Shown piece after piece: positions 27,852 through 37,597 of a DNA stretch of 64,000 nucleotides; within the stretch, counting starts at the first letter, position 1; every line of letters begins with the position of its first letter. The DNA is from Alphaproteobacteria bacterium. GTDB taxonomy: Bacteria; Pseudomonadota; Alphaproteobacteria; Caulobacterales; Aquidulcibacteraceae. The notes beneath the pieces are model-generated. The model worked only from the letters and a program-made list of their open reading frames with translations, searched no databases and was not told where the DNA came from. Position numbers and translations under genes: made by a program. Location of the stretch: the NCBI GenBank assembly GCA_030430715.1, contig JAUIJZ010000007.1, positions 1 to 64,000 of the forward strand, in the 5' to 3' direction.

Positions 27852-28111
27852 TGGCGGTCCGCGTAACCCTCGATCGCATCCTGCTTGAGCGGCGTATGTC
27901 GCTCACGGAATTGAGCGAGCAAGTCGGCGTTACGATGGCCAATCTGTCCATTCTCAAGACCGGCAAGGCCAAGGCGATCCGCTTTTCCACACTGAGCGCG
28001 CTCTGCCGCGTACTCGATTGTCAGCCCGGCGAATTGCTGAGTTACGAACCGGGCGAAGATGGCGACGACGTAGAGGCTTCCGCCTCAGACAATCGGCGCG
28101 CCAATCTCTAA
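27851..28111 (+). CDS. Small XRE-type helix-turn-helix regulator (YozG-like)
   Basis: An 86-aa protein that is almost all one HTH domain: RILLERRMSLTELSEQVGVT, recognition helix region MANLSILKTGKAKAIRF, then STLSALCRVLDCQPGELL. The form is that of the HTH_26/YozG group. It starts inside the stop codon of the DUF2975 gene. Target DNA is unknown. Its last 27 bp overlap the convergent gene at 28085-28546. Confidence 0.85.
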   Translation: MAVRVTLDRILLERRMSLTELSEQVGVTMANLSILKTGKAKAIRFSTLSALCRVLDCQPGELLSYEPGEDGDDVEASASDNRRANL

Positions 28112-28546
28112 ATCGTAATCGGCGATCACACGATCGGCGAGAGCCGCCGCGTAAATGAGATCGGCCTCGCCAAAAATGGCGAGTTCTCGGCCACCGCAGG
28201 CAAACACATAGCCCACGTCGACACGATAAGGCTGCGCCATGATCAGACGGCGCGGCGACGAAAGTGTCTGCCCCATCGCCCAATCGAGATCGAGCGCTTC
28301 ACGGGTCCAATCGCGTTCGATAGCGGCGAATGCGGCAGAATTCTCCACGCGCAAATGGCCGAACGCTTTTTCGAGATAAGAGCCCTCGCCTATCTCGAGA
28401 TCGGTCGCGTCCATGGCGCGCACGTCGATGTAGAACACGGCGCCGCTCGCGAAGCGCACTTCGAGTGGGTCGTCCGCCTCGAAAGGCGCGTGGCCCACGC
28501 GCGCGATCTCCGCAATCGCGCCTGCCGCGCACAAACGCAGGATCAT
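28085..28546 (-). CDS. Conserved-looking hypothetical protein
   Basis: I do not recognise this 153-aa protein. It is acidic, has no signal peptide or membrane segment, and looks like an alpha/beta cytoplasmic protein with several aromatic-rich strands (VFYIDVRAMD, YRVDVGYVFAC). It starts 25 bp after the rph stop on the same strand and probably shares its transcript. A GTG 9 nt upstream is an alternative start. Codon use is like its neighbours. Confidence 0.65.
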   Translation of the reverse strand: MILRLCAAGAIAEIARVGHAPFEADDPLEVRFASGAVFYIDVRAMDATDLEIGEGSYLEKAFGHLRVENSAAFAAIERDWTREALDLDWAMGQTLSSPRRLIMAQPYRVDVGYVFACGGRELAIFGEADLIYAAALADRVIADYDLEIGAPIV

Positions 28547-28571
28547 GTCACGCACGCTTGCTCGCTTTCTC

Positions 28572-29285
28572 TCAGGCGATGGCGCGCTTTTGCGCCTCGA
28601 ACAATTGCCCGCAGCCAAGCTTCGCCAGCCGCATCAATTCCGCAAATTCTTCATCCGAGAACGGGCGCGCTTCGCCGGTGGCTTGGATTTCGATCAACCT
28701 TCCATCGCCCGCGAGCACGAAATTGGCGTCCACTTCGGCGCTTGAATCTTCCGCGTAATCGAGATCGAGCACGGGCGCATCGCCGAACACGCCACAGGAA
28801 ATCGCCGCCACTTGGCCGGTAATCGGATTGGTCTTCAGCTCTTTTTCTTCGACGAGATAAGCACAGGCTTTCGCCAGCGCGACCCAGGCGCCGGTGATCG
28901 CAGCTGTGCGTGTGCCGCCATCGGCCTGGATCACATCGCAATCAAGCGTGATGGTGCGGTCACCCAACGCCTTGAGATCGATCACGGAGCGGAGGCTGCG
29001 CCCGATCAGGCGCTGGATTTCCTGGGTCCGGCCGGATTGCTTGCCTTGGGCCGCCTCGCGGCGGCCGCGCGTGTGCGTGGCGCGCGGCAGCATGCCGTAT
29101 TCGGCTGTCACCCAGCCGCGGCCTTGGCCCTTGAGCCAACCGGGGACGCCTTGCTCGACGCTGGCGGCGCACAGCACGTGGGTTTGGCCGAACTTGGCGA
29201 GGCAGGAGCCTTCGGCGTAGCGCGATACCGCGGTTTCGAGCGCAATGTCGCGCAATTGGTCTGGCGCGCGGCCGGACGGACGCAT
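28572..29285 (-). CDS. rph: Ribonuclease PH
   Basis: Phosphorolytic 3'-5' exoribonuclease that trims tRNA precursors. The 237-aa protein has the N-terminal [23 protein letters not shown] and [20 protein letters not shown] motifs that hold the phosphate and metal sites. CAGGAG lies 6 nt before the ATG. In many alphaproteobacteria rph is directly divergent from hrcA; here an ATPase gene and its control region lie between them. Confidence 0.97.
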   Translation of the reverse strand: MRPSGRAPDQLRDIALETAVSRYAEGSCLAKFGQTHVLCAASVEQGVPGWLKGQGRGWVTAEYGMLPRATHTRGRREAAQGKQSGRTQEIQRLIGRSLRSVIDLKALGDRTITLDCDVIQADGGTRTAAITGAWVALAKACAYLVEEKELKTNPITGQVAAISCGVFGDAPVLDLDYAEDSSAEVDANFVLAGDGRLIEIQATGEARPFSDEEFAELMRLAKLGCGQLFEAQKRAIA

Positions 29286-29317
29286 GGGAAACTCCTGAAA
29301 ACTAGGTTTGTTTGGTT

Positions 29318-29342
29318 AAGTTAGGTGAAATAAACCTAACTT
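29318..29342. promoter_or_regulatory. Inverted repeat IR1, TTAGGT-N7-ACCTAA operator-like site
   Basis: Perfect 9-bp arms AAGTTAGGT (29318-29326) and ACCTAACTT (29334-29342) around a 7-nt AT-rich spacer. It begins 33 bp upstream of the rph ATG. A TATAAA on the minus strand at 29349-29344 would place the rph transcription start inside the repeat. It is one of three sites with the same core and spacing in this gap, which fits a dimeric DNA-binding protein. The regulator is unknown. Confidence 0.7.
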
Positions 29343-29426
29343 TTTTATAAACGCCTATGGGCATGGCTGAATTGGGCCGGCAAGTCGAGAGCCACTCCAT
29401 CGCGCGCATAGCAAAGTTCGCTGGAG

Positions 29427-29445
29427 TTAGGCCGACTCAGCCTAA
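29427..29445. promoter_or_regulatory. Inverted repeat IR2, TTAGGC-N7-GCCTAA operator-like site
   Basis: Arms TTAGGC (29427-29432) and GCCTAA (29440-29445) with the same 7-nt spacing as IR1. It covers the place where a -35 element would lie for the TATAAG at 29464, upstream of the ATPase gene. Confidence 0.65.
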
Positions 29446-29469
29446 AGAACCGATATAGTTCTCTATAAG
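29441..29469 (+). promoter_or_regulatory. Candidate promoter of the ATPase gene
   Basis: TATAAG at 29464-29469 is a fair -10 element in an AT-rich stretch 41 bp before the ATPase ATG. The hexamer 17 bp upstream (CCTAAA) is a poor -35 and overlaps IR2, as might be expected for a regulated promoter. TATAGT at 29454 is an alternative -10. Confidence 0.35.
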
Positions 29470-29472
29470 ATT

Positions 29473-29493
29473 GTTAGGTTAGATCGGCCTAAC
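29473..29493. promoter_or_regulatory. Inverted repeat IR3, TTAGGT-N7-GCCTAA operator-like site
   Basis: GTTAGG (29473-29478) and CCTAAC (29488-29493) are perfect complements; with the IR1/IR2 spacing the core is TTAGGT-N7-GCCTAA with one inner mismatch. It would cover the transcription start expected from the TATAAG at 29464 and ends 16 bp before the ATPase ATG, a position suited to repression. Confidence 0.65.
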
Positions 29494-29509
29494 TCGGCCA
29501 AACAATCCG

Positions 29510-30706
29510 ATGAAAGCTACCCTCAACCCTTATAATCCCGGCGCCGGGGTCCCTCCCCCCGAACTGGCGGGCCGCGATGATCTGATCGAGCAGGCGCGCG
29601 TGGCGGTCATCCGCGCAAAGACCGGCCGCGCCGCCAAAAGCGCGATCATGCTGGGCCTGCGCGGCGTCGGTAAAACAGTGATGCTCAACGCCGTTGAGGC
29701 CATTGCAGAAGAGCAAGGCTGTCAAACCGCGCTGTTGGAAATCGATCCCGACAAGCCTTTGGCGCAACAACTCGCGCCACAGCTTCAGCACACGCTGCAT
29801 CGTCTCGACCGCATGAAAAAGGCCGGCGCCGATTTGCAGAAGGCGTTCGCATCACTGCGTTCATTCGGCGCCATGTTCAAAGCCTCGATCGGCGAAATTG
29901 AATTCGGCCTGGCCGGGCCCGCCGCTACGGGCGACCTGACCATCGATCTCACAGAGCTTTTGCTCGCCATCGGTGAAGCGGCCAAGAAGCGCGAAACCGC
30001 CATCGTGCTTCTGATCGATGAGATTCAATATGTGCAGAAAGGCGACCTCTCGGCGCTGATCATGGCGATGCACAAAGTTTCGCAGCGCCAATCACCCATC
30101 CTTTTGTTTGGCGCGGGCCTGCCGCAACTGGCGAAGCTTGCGGGCGATGCGAAATCCTACGCCGAGCGCCTCTTCGACTACCCGCCAATCGGCCCGCTCT
30201 CAGATACGGGCGCGCGGCAAGCGCTGGCTGGACCGGCCGAAAGAGAAGGCGTGAAATACGCAAGCGACGCGCTCGATTTCGTGCTGGAGCAAACCGGGCG
30301 CTATCCGTTCTTTCTGCAAGTTTGGGGCGCGCATTGCTGGGAGGCGGCGGCCAAATCGCCGATCACGCTGGCCGACGCCAAAAAGGCCAGCATCGCCGCG
30401 ACAGCCGCGCTCGACGAAGGAATCTTCAAAGTCAGATTGGCGCGGCTCACGGAGCGCCAGCGCTCTTATGCATTGGCCATGGCCGGCTTTGGCCCCGAGC
30501 CGGTCCATTCTTCCGACGTGGCCAACCAGCTTGGCCTCAGCCTCAGCCAAGCGGCGCCCATACGCGACGAACTCATCAAAAAAGGCATGGCGTATTCGCC
30601 CGAGCGCGGGCTGATCGGCTTCACCGTGCCGAAATTTGACGATTATATGCGCCGCACCTGCACCCCCAAGCCACCGGGCCGCCGAAAAGGAAAGAGCGCA
30701 GGCTGA
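29510..30706 (+). CDS. Lone AAA/STAND-type ATPase with C-terminal winged helix
   Basis: The 398-aa protein begins with an NPYNPGAG..PPPELAGRDD segment and an ATPase_2/Orc1-Cdc6-like domain: Walker A GLRGVGKT near residue 50, Walker B VLLIDEIQYV near residue 168, and a sensor-like LLFGAGLPQLA. From about residue 305 a winged helix follows (SSDVANQLGLSLSQAAPIRD) and a basic tail. Related orphan ATPases occur in many bacteria, but their role is unknown to me. No effector gene is adjacent. It ends 42 bp before hrcA. No Shine-Dalgarno is obvious. It may regulate itself through the TTAGG repeats; that is inference. Confidence 0.8.
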   Translation: MKATLNPYNPGAGVPPPELAGRDDLIEQARVAVIRAKTGRAAKSAIMLGLRGVGKTVMLNAVEAIAEEQGCQTALLEIDPDKPLAQQLAPQLQHTLHRLDRMKKAGADLQKAFASLRSFGAMFKASIGEIEFGLAGPAATGDLTIDLTELLLAIGEAAKKRETAIVLLIDEIQYVQKGDLSALIMAMHKVSQRQSPILLFGAGLPQLAKLAGDAKSYAERLFDYPPIGPLSDTGARQALAGPAEREGVKYASDALDFVLEQTGRYPFFLQVWGAHCWEAAAKSPITLADAKKASIAATAALDEGIFKVRLARLTERQRSYALAMAGFGPEPVHSSDVANQLGLSLSQAAPIRDELIKKGMAYSPERGLIGFTVPKFDDYMRRTCTPKPPGRRKGKSAG

Positions 30707-30748
30707 CGCTTGCGCGCCCGCGCCGCTTCGCTACCTAAAATCCTGCTC

Positions 30749-31843
30749 ATGGCCGCGCCGCCCTCCCCCGCCGATCTGTCCACGCTCGATGCGCGCGCTC
30801 GCGAGATTTTCCGCGAGATCGTGGAGACGTATTTGACGACGGGGGAACCCGTGGGTTCGCGCACGCTATCGCGCCAAGGCGGCGTGACGCTCTCAGCCGC
30901 TTCAATCCGCAACACGATGGCCGATCTCGCCGCTTTGGGCCTTATCGACGCGCCGCACGCCATGGCCGGACGGCGCCCCACCCAGCTGGGTTTGCGCTTT
31001 TTCGTCGACAGCCTGTTACAGCTTGGCGAGCTGGGCGATGAGGAAAAGCGCGAGATCGACGCGCGCATCGGCAGCGCCGGCGCCAACCCGCAAGAAGTCA
31101 TGGGCGCCGCGTCCGAATTGCTCTCGGGTCTGGCCGGCGGCGCCGGTCTGGTCATGACGCCGGAACGCGAAGCGCCAGTGCGTCAAGCCGAGATCGTGCC
31201 GCTCGGCCCGGGCCAAGCGCTGCTGGTGCTGGTGTTTGAAGACAATCAGATCGAGAACCGCCTGCTGACAACGCCGCCCGACGTGTCGCCCTCCGTGCTG
31301 GCGGAAGCGGCGAATTACATGAATGCGCGCTTTAAGGGCCGCACCCTCGCCGATGCGCGCAACGCGGCCGCGGACGCATTAGCGCGCGACCGCGCCGCGC
31401 TGGATCAGGCGGCGGCGAAATTGGTGGAAAGCGGGCTGGCCGAGTGGTCGGGCGAAGACCCCGCCATGGGCCGTTCCTTGATCGTGCGCGGCCGCGCCAA
31501 TTTGCTTCAAGATCCCCAGGCGGTGGCAGACCTCGAATTGGCGCGGCGCCTGTTCGATGACCTGGAAAAGACCCGCGAACTGATCCAGGTGCTCGATCTG
31601 GCCAAGGCTGGCGAAAGCGTGCGCGTGTTTATCGGCTCGGAGAACCCGCTTTTTTCGCTCTCGGGGTCGAGCTTGATCGTCGCCCCCTATATGAACGCGG
31701 AACGCCGCGTGGTCGGAACGCTCGGGGTGATCGGCCCTACCCGCGTGAATTATGCGCGTGTGATACCGGTAGTCGATTATACCGCCCGCGCCGTGGGCCG
31801 GGTGCTCGATGCGCGCGGTGACAGGCAAAGAGGAACGGAATGA
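30749..31843 (+). CDS. hrcA: Heat-inducible transcription repressor HrcA
   Basis: HrcA represses chaperone operons by binding CIRCE elements, with GroEL as co-regulator. The 364-aa protein has the N-terminal winged helix ([20 protein letters not shown], then [22 protein letters not shown]) and the GAF-like C-terminal domain. No CIRCE sequence (TTAGCACTC-N9-GAGTGCTAA) was found in this window, so its targets lie elsewhere. TAAAAT at 30736 would put a transcription start at or next to the ATG. A TTG at 30710 is a weak alternative start. The stop overlaps grpE. Confidence 0.95.
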   Translation: MAAPPSPADLSTLDARAREIFREIVETYLTTGEPVGSRTLSRQGGVTLSAASIRNTMADLAALGLIDAPHAMAGRRPTQLGLRFFVDSLLQLGELGDEEKREIDARIGSAGANPQEVMGAASELLSGLAGGAGLVMTPEREAPVRQAEIVPLGPGQALLVLVFEDNQIENRLLTTPPDVSPSVLAEAANYMNARFKGRTLADARNAAADALARDRAALDQAAAKLVESGLAEWSGEDPAMGRSLIVRGRANLLQDPQAVADLELARRLFDDLEKTRELIQVLDLAKAGESVRVFIGSENPLFSLSGSSLIVAPYMNAERRVVGTLGVIGPTRVNYARVIPVVDYTARAVGRVLDARGDRQRGTE

Positions 31844-32406
31844 ACGAAGAGTCGGACGCACAAGACCAACCGGAAGCAGCGCCCGCAGAGGCGCTTGAAG
31901 CCGAACTGGCCAAGGCGCGCGACGACATGCTGCGTGCATTGGCTGAAGTCGAAAACACACGCCGCCGCGCCGAACGGCAGGTGCAGGATGCGCGCGCTTA
32001 CGCCATTGACCGTTTCGCCGCCGATCTTCTGCCGGTGGCGGACACGTTGGGCCGCGCGCTTTCTGCTGCTCCCGAGGGCTGGCGCGAGAGCGCCGACGAT
32101 GGCCTGCGCAATCTGCTCACTGGTCTGGAGCTGACGGAGCGCTCTCTGCTGGAAGCATTCTCGCGCAACGGCCTCAAGCGCGTGGGCGCGAAGGGCGAAA
32201 CCTTCGATCCCAACCGCCATCAGGCAGTAGCGCAGATCCCCTCTTCCGAACCGCAAGGCGCTATCGCCGAGGTGATGCAGCCCGGCTATGTGCTCGGTGA
32301 TCGCACCGTGCGCCCCGCCATGGTCGCGGTTTCCTCGGGCGGCAACGCGACCGAGGACGCCAAAGAAGAACCGGGCGAATCCCAACACGTCGACATCAAG
32401 ATTTGA
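31840..32406 (+). CDS. grpE: Nucleotide exchange factor GrpE
   Basis: GrpE releases ADP from DnaK. The 188-aa protein has an acidic N-terminus, a long coiled coil (residues about 20-75, [20 protein letters not shown]) and the C-terminal beta domain with [19 protein letters not shown] and [17 protein letters not shown]. The start overlaps the hrcA stop (ATGA), so the two are co-translated; dnaK-dnaJ lies 3 kb further on. Confidence 0.96.
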   Translation: MNEESDAQDQPEAAPAEALEAELAKARDDMLRALAEVENTRRRAERQVQDARAYAIDRFAADLLPVADTLGRALSAAPEGWRESADDGLRNLLTGLELTERSLLEAFSRNGLKRVGAKGETFDPNRHQAVAQIPSSEPQGAIAEVMQPGYVLGDRTVRPAMVAVSSGGNATEDAKEEPGESQHVDIKI

Positions 32407-32500
32407 CCCGCCGCGCGTTCCGCATGTGAAACTTTTGTCGCCACGGCGCGTGCGACTCCGTTTAGCCAGATTTCCGCTTTACGCGTCGGATGACGGATTG

Positions 32501-32508
32501 TTAACCAT
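32501..32508 (+). promoter_or_regulatory. TTAACCAT, candidate CtrA site upstream of the PPC-repeat gene
   Basis: TTAACCAT is the 8-mer half-site reported for the cell-cycle regulator CtrA in Caulobacter. It lies 30 bp before the start of the secreted PPC-repeat protein. A second TTAA at the full-site spacing is not present. An 8-bp match can occur by chance. Confidence 0.3.
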
Positions 32509-32537
32509 GTGTCCGTCTGCGGTCGAGGGAGACGGAT

Positions 32538-34718
32538 ATGCGGGGAAAACTTTGGTTAGGCGCCGCGCTTGCGGCTTTCGCTTTCGCTGCGCCCAGCGCC
32601 TACGCGCAAGCGGGCGGCGATCAACCAGCCGATGCGACGACGACTGCGCAAGCGGCGCCGGGCCAAGACATCCTGGGTGATATTTCTGCCGGCGACGCCG
32701 ATTGGTTCAGACTACGCGTCGAACAAGGCCAGCGTTATCACATCACGCTTGACGCCGCGCCCAATGAAGATGAACCGGCGCTCGATACGGTGCTGTCCGT
32801 TTATAATCTCGCCGGCGATCAGCTCGCTTACAACGATGATTCAAACCAGACCTTCAATTCAGAGCTCTATTATGCGCCCGCTGAAAGCGGCGAAGTCTTC
32901 CTCGAAGCACGCGCGTTCAGCTCCGAGGCGGAAGGCCGTTATCGGCTTCACGTAGAAGCTTCGCCGCTGCCGCCGGACGATGCAGCCAACGATGCGAGCA
33001 CCCGCGCAAGCATCGAGCCGGACCAAACCATCGAAGGCGAGCTTGAGATCCAAGGCGACACCGATTGGTATCGCCTCAATGCACGCAGCGGACAGATGTA
33101 TCGCATCTCGCTTTCAGGCAGCGGCGATGCGCCGCTCGGCGATCCCCTGCTTCGCGTTGTCGGCGCCGATGGCGAAGAGCTGGCCGTCAATGACGATTAC
33201 GAGAACCTGAACTCCTATCTCGAATTCGCGCCCGCGCGCAGCGGCCACGTTTTTGTCGTCGCGGGCGGTTTCGCCGATGCGCATGCCGGCGCCTATACGC
33301 TTGGCGTCGAAGCCTCGCGTCTGCCGCCGGACGAAGCCAGCAACGATACGCGCACGCGCGGCCGCTTGCGCATGGGCCGCACCGTCGAAGGCTCGCTCGA
33401 TTATTCCGGCGACCGCGATTGGTACCGCATGCGTTTGGAGGGCGGCGAGACCTATCGCTTCGCGCTCTCAAGCGACAGCGAAAGTGAATCGCCGCTGCGC
33501 GATCCGCTTGTGCGCATCTATGACGGCGATGGCGGCGAACTCGCCATGGACGATGACGGCGGCGGCGAACTCAATTCGCTGCTCGAATTCACAGCGCCGG
33601 AAACAGGCAATTATTTTATCGAAGCAGCGGGCTACGCCGATCAGATCATCGGCGCCTACACGCTACGCGCCAGCGAAGGCGACATCCCCGCGAACGCATC
33701 GACCGACATGAGCCTAAGTGCCGCCGGAGATTATCGCGAAGGCGCTCTGGCGCCCGCCGGCGATCGCGATTGGTATCGTATCGATCTTACCGCCGGGGAA
33801 GCGTTGCGCATCTCGCTGGCCAATGCAGAAACGCCCGACGGGCTCGCCGATCCCTACATCGTGCTTTACGGCCCCGACAGCCAAGAGGTCGCGCGCGACG
33901 ATGACAGCGGCGAAGGTCTCAATGCGTGGCTTGAATACGAGGCTGCCGTCGATGGGCCGCACTATCTGGAAGCGCGCGGCTTCGGCGACGAAGCGCAAGG
34001 GCGTTATTATATCGCGATACAGCCTGGCGAAATCGGCGATTCCTATGACACCGCGGAAGCCATCACGCCCGGAGGCGAAGGCCGTGTCAGCGTCATCGGC
34101 GCCGATGGCGATGCGGATTGGTTCAGCCTCGAGCTGGTTGAAGGCCGTTCCTATCGCTTCAATCTTCAAGGCGTGGATTCAGCTCCGCTCGCCGATCCTT
34201 ATCTTGTTCTCTACAACGCCAATGGCGAGCAAGTTGCGGCGGACGACGATGGCGGCCGCGGCCTGAACTCATATTTGTCTTTCGCCTCCCCTACAGGCGG
34301 GCCGCATTTCGTATCGGCTTCGTCCTACAATGGCGAAGGCACGGGCCGGTATCTGCTCAGCGTGATCGATACCGAAGTTCCTGGCCACATCTATACGGAT
34401 GAATATCTCGACGCGAACGGAGACGATCGGTTGAGCCGCATCGAAATGCCCGGCGATCTCGACACCTATCGCGTCGATTTCGAAGCAGGCGCGCGCTATC
34501 TCATCGAAGTGCGCGCATCCGGCGATTACGCAATGACCGACCCTTATCTCGTGATTCTGAACGAAGCCGGCGAACGGGTGACCTCGGATGACGACAGCGG
34601 CCCAGGGCTTGATGCGCGCTTGCGTTTCACGCCTGAAAGCACCGGCATCTATTACATCCAGGCCAGCGGCCTTGGCGGTTCGACGGGCGGCTATCGCGTC
34701 TCCGTCGCGCGCGAATAG
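32538..34718 (+). CDS. Secreted protein of six tandem PPC (bacterial pre-peptidase C-terminal) domains
   Basis: The 726-aa precursor has a Sec signal peptide (cleavage near AYAQA, residue 23). The rest is six repeats of about 117 aa, each with a D-x-D-W/T-[YF]-R strand (near residues 53, 173, 291, 408, 525, 640), a DPxLxVY strand, an acidic loop such as DDDSGEGLN, and a G-x-Y/F-x-[IL]-x-A strand. These match PPC domains, which usually accompany secreted peptidases, yet no peptidase domain is present. The acidic loops suggest metal or ligand binding at the cell surface. GAGGGAGA precedes the ATG. Confidence 0.88.
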   Translation: MRGKLWLGAALAAFAFAAPSAYAQAGGDQPADATTTAQAAPGQDILGDISAGDADWFRLRVEQGQRYHITLDAAPNEDEPALDTVLSVYNLAGDQLAYNDDSNQTFNSELYYAPAESGEVFLEARAFSSEAEGRYRLHVEASPLPPDDAANDASTRASIEPDQTIEGELEIQGDTDWYRLNARSGQMYRISLSGSGDAPLGDPLLRVVGADGEELAVNDDYENLNSYLEFAPARSGHVFVVAGGFADAHAGAYTLGVEASRLPPDEASNDTRTRGRLRMGRTVEGSLDYSGDRDWYRMRLEGGETYRFALSSDSESESPLRDPLVRIYDGDGGELAMDDDGGGELNSLLEFTAPETGNYFIEAAGYADQIIGAYTLRASEGDIPANASTDMSLSAAGDYREGALAPAGDRDWYRIDLTAGEALRISLANAETPDGLADPYIVLYGPDSQEVARDDDSGEGLNAWLEYEAAVDGPHYLEARGFGDEAQGRYYIAIQPGEIGDSYDTAEAITPGGEGRVSVIGADGDADWFSLELVEGRSYRFNLQGVDSAPLADPYLVLYNANGEQVAADDDGGRGLNSYLSFASPTGGPHFVSASSYNGEGTGRYLLSVIDTEVPGHIYTDEYLDANGDDRLSRIEMPGDLDTYRVDFEAGARYLIEVRASGDYAMTDPYLVILNEAGERVTSDDDSGPGLDARLRFTPESTGIYYIQASGLGGSTGGYRVSVARE

Positions 34719-34722
34719 CGTG

Positions 34723-35358
34723 TCAGGGCGGGGTGACCCGGCGCAGCGTGAGATTGATGCGCCCTCCCCCCGCCAGCCCCGCCTGCGGCAGCAAGCGCGA
34801 GGTGCCCGGCATAATGCGGTCAACGCCGTGATAGGCGCGCCGCGCCTCACCGCCGAGCATGCACACATCACCAGAGGCAAGGCGCACGCTGCGCGTGGGA
34901 TCGGAACGCAACGTGCCGCCAATGCGAAAGATCGCGGTATCGCCGAGCGAAATCGAAAGCACCGGCGCGTCCCACGCTTCCTCGTCGCTATCGACGTGGA
35001 GCCCCATGCGCGCGTCGCCTTGATAGAGATTCACCAGGCACGCCTCTGGCGGGGCTGGATAGCCCGAAAGCCGCGCCCACAAATCCAGCACCTGCTCGGG
35101 CATCTCGGGCCAAGATTGGCCGGTTTCAGGATGCAGCGGCTCGTAACGATAGCCCCGCTTGTCCGTGACCCATCCCAGCGCGCCGAAATTGCTCATGCGC
35201 ACCCGCATCGGCGCGCCCGAATTGGGCATGCGCGGCACATAAAGCGGCCCACTCCGAAGCCGCTGCAATACCGCCGCGCACAGCGCTTCCTGCGCCGGGC
35301 GGTCCAGCAGGCCTGGCCAGAGCTTGAAACCGAGATCAGCGGGCGCGCGCATTATCAT
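34723..35358 (-). CDS. AlkB-family Fe(II)/2-oxoglutarate dioxygenase
   Basis: The 211-aa protein has the double-stranded beta-helix residues of AlkB: H-x-D in LHVDSDEE near residue 120, the distal His in AYHGVDR near residue 180, and the 2-oxoglutarate-binding Arg pair in RINLTLRRV at the C-terminus. AlkB repairs 1-methyladenine and 3-methylcytosine by oxidative demethylation. It converges on the PPC gene with a 4-bp gap. No ada gene is near. Confidence 0.92.
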   Translation of the reverse strand: MIMRAPADLGFKLWPGLLDRPAQEALCAAVLQRLRSGPLYVPRMPNSGAPMRVRMSNFGALGWVTDKRGYRYEPLHPETGQSWPEMPEQVLDLWARLSGYPAPPEACLVNLYQGDARMGLHVDSDEEAWDAPVLSISLGDTAIFRIGGTLRSDPTRSVRLASGDVCMLGGEARRAYHGVDRIMPGTSRLLPQAGLAGGGRINLTLRRVTPP

Positions 35359-35634
35359 CGTCTCTCATGCCATTCGGTTTCTTTTTTGTTCTCCTCGCGC
35401 TCAATGTGCTCGTTCCCGTTTGCTATTTCCCTGTGCCGAATGCGGTTACGACAGCCAAGAAGACCTTGCACCACGTGGGCGATACACCACATGAACCGGG
35501 AAACGAGTGGTCCGAAACGTTGGGGGTCGGTCCGCTTAATGCAAAGTAGAACTTGAACAGGACGCGCGCTTCGGGGACGCCTTTTGGGTCCACAGGCCGA
35601 AACCGCGCCGCTGAAAGGAATTGAGGACGAGACA

Positions 35635-37563
<1,929 letters not shown>

Positions 37564-37597
37564 GACTGGAGATGATCATGCGCGTGGGTAAACCCGC

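Noticed and set aside
29286-29509. CIRCE element for HrcA in the rph/ATPase gap
   Set aside because: CIRCE is TTAGCACTC-N9-GAGTGCTAA. The repeats here share only the TTAG start and have a different core and a 7-nt spacer.
32538-34718. DNA tandem repeat or CRISPR-like array in the PPC gene
   Set aside because: The repeats exist at protein level only; the DNA copies have diverged and the period is about 350 bp of continuous coding sequence.
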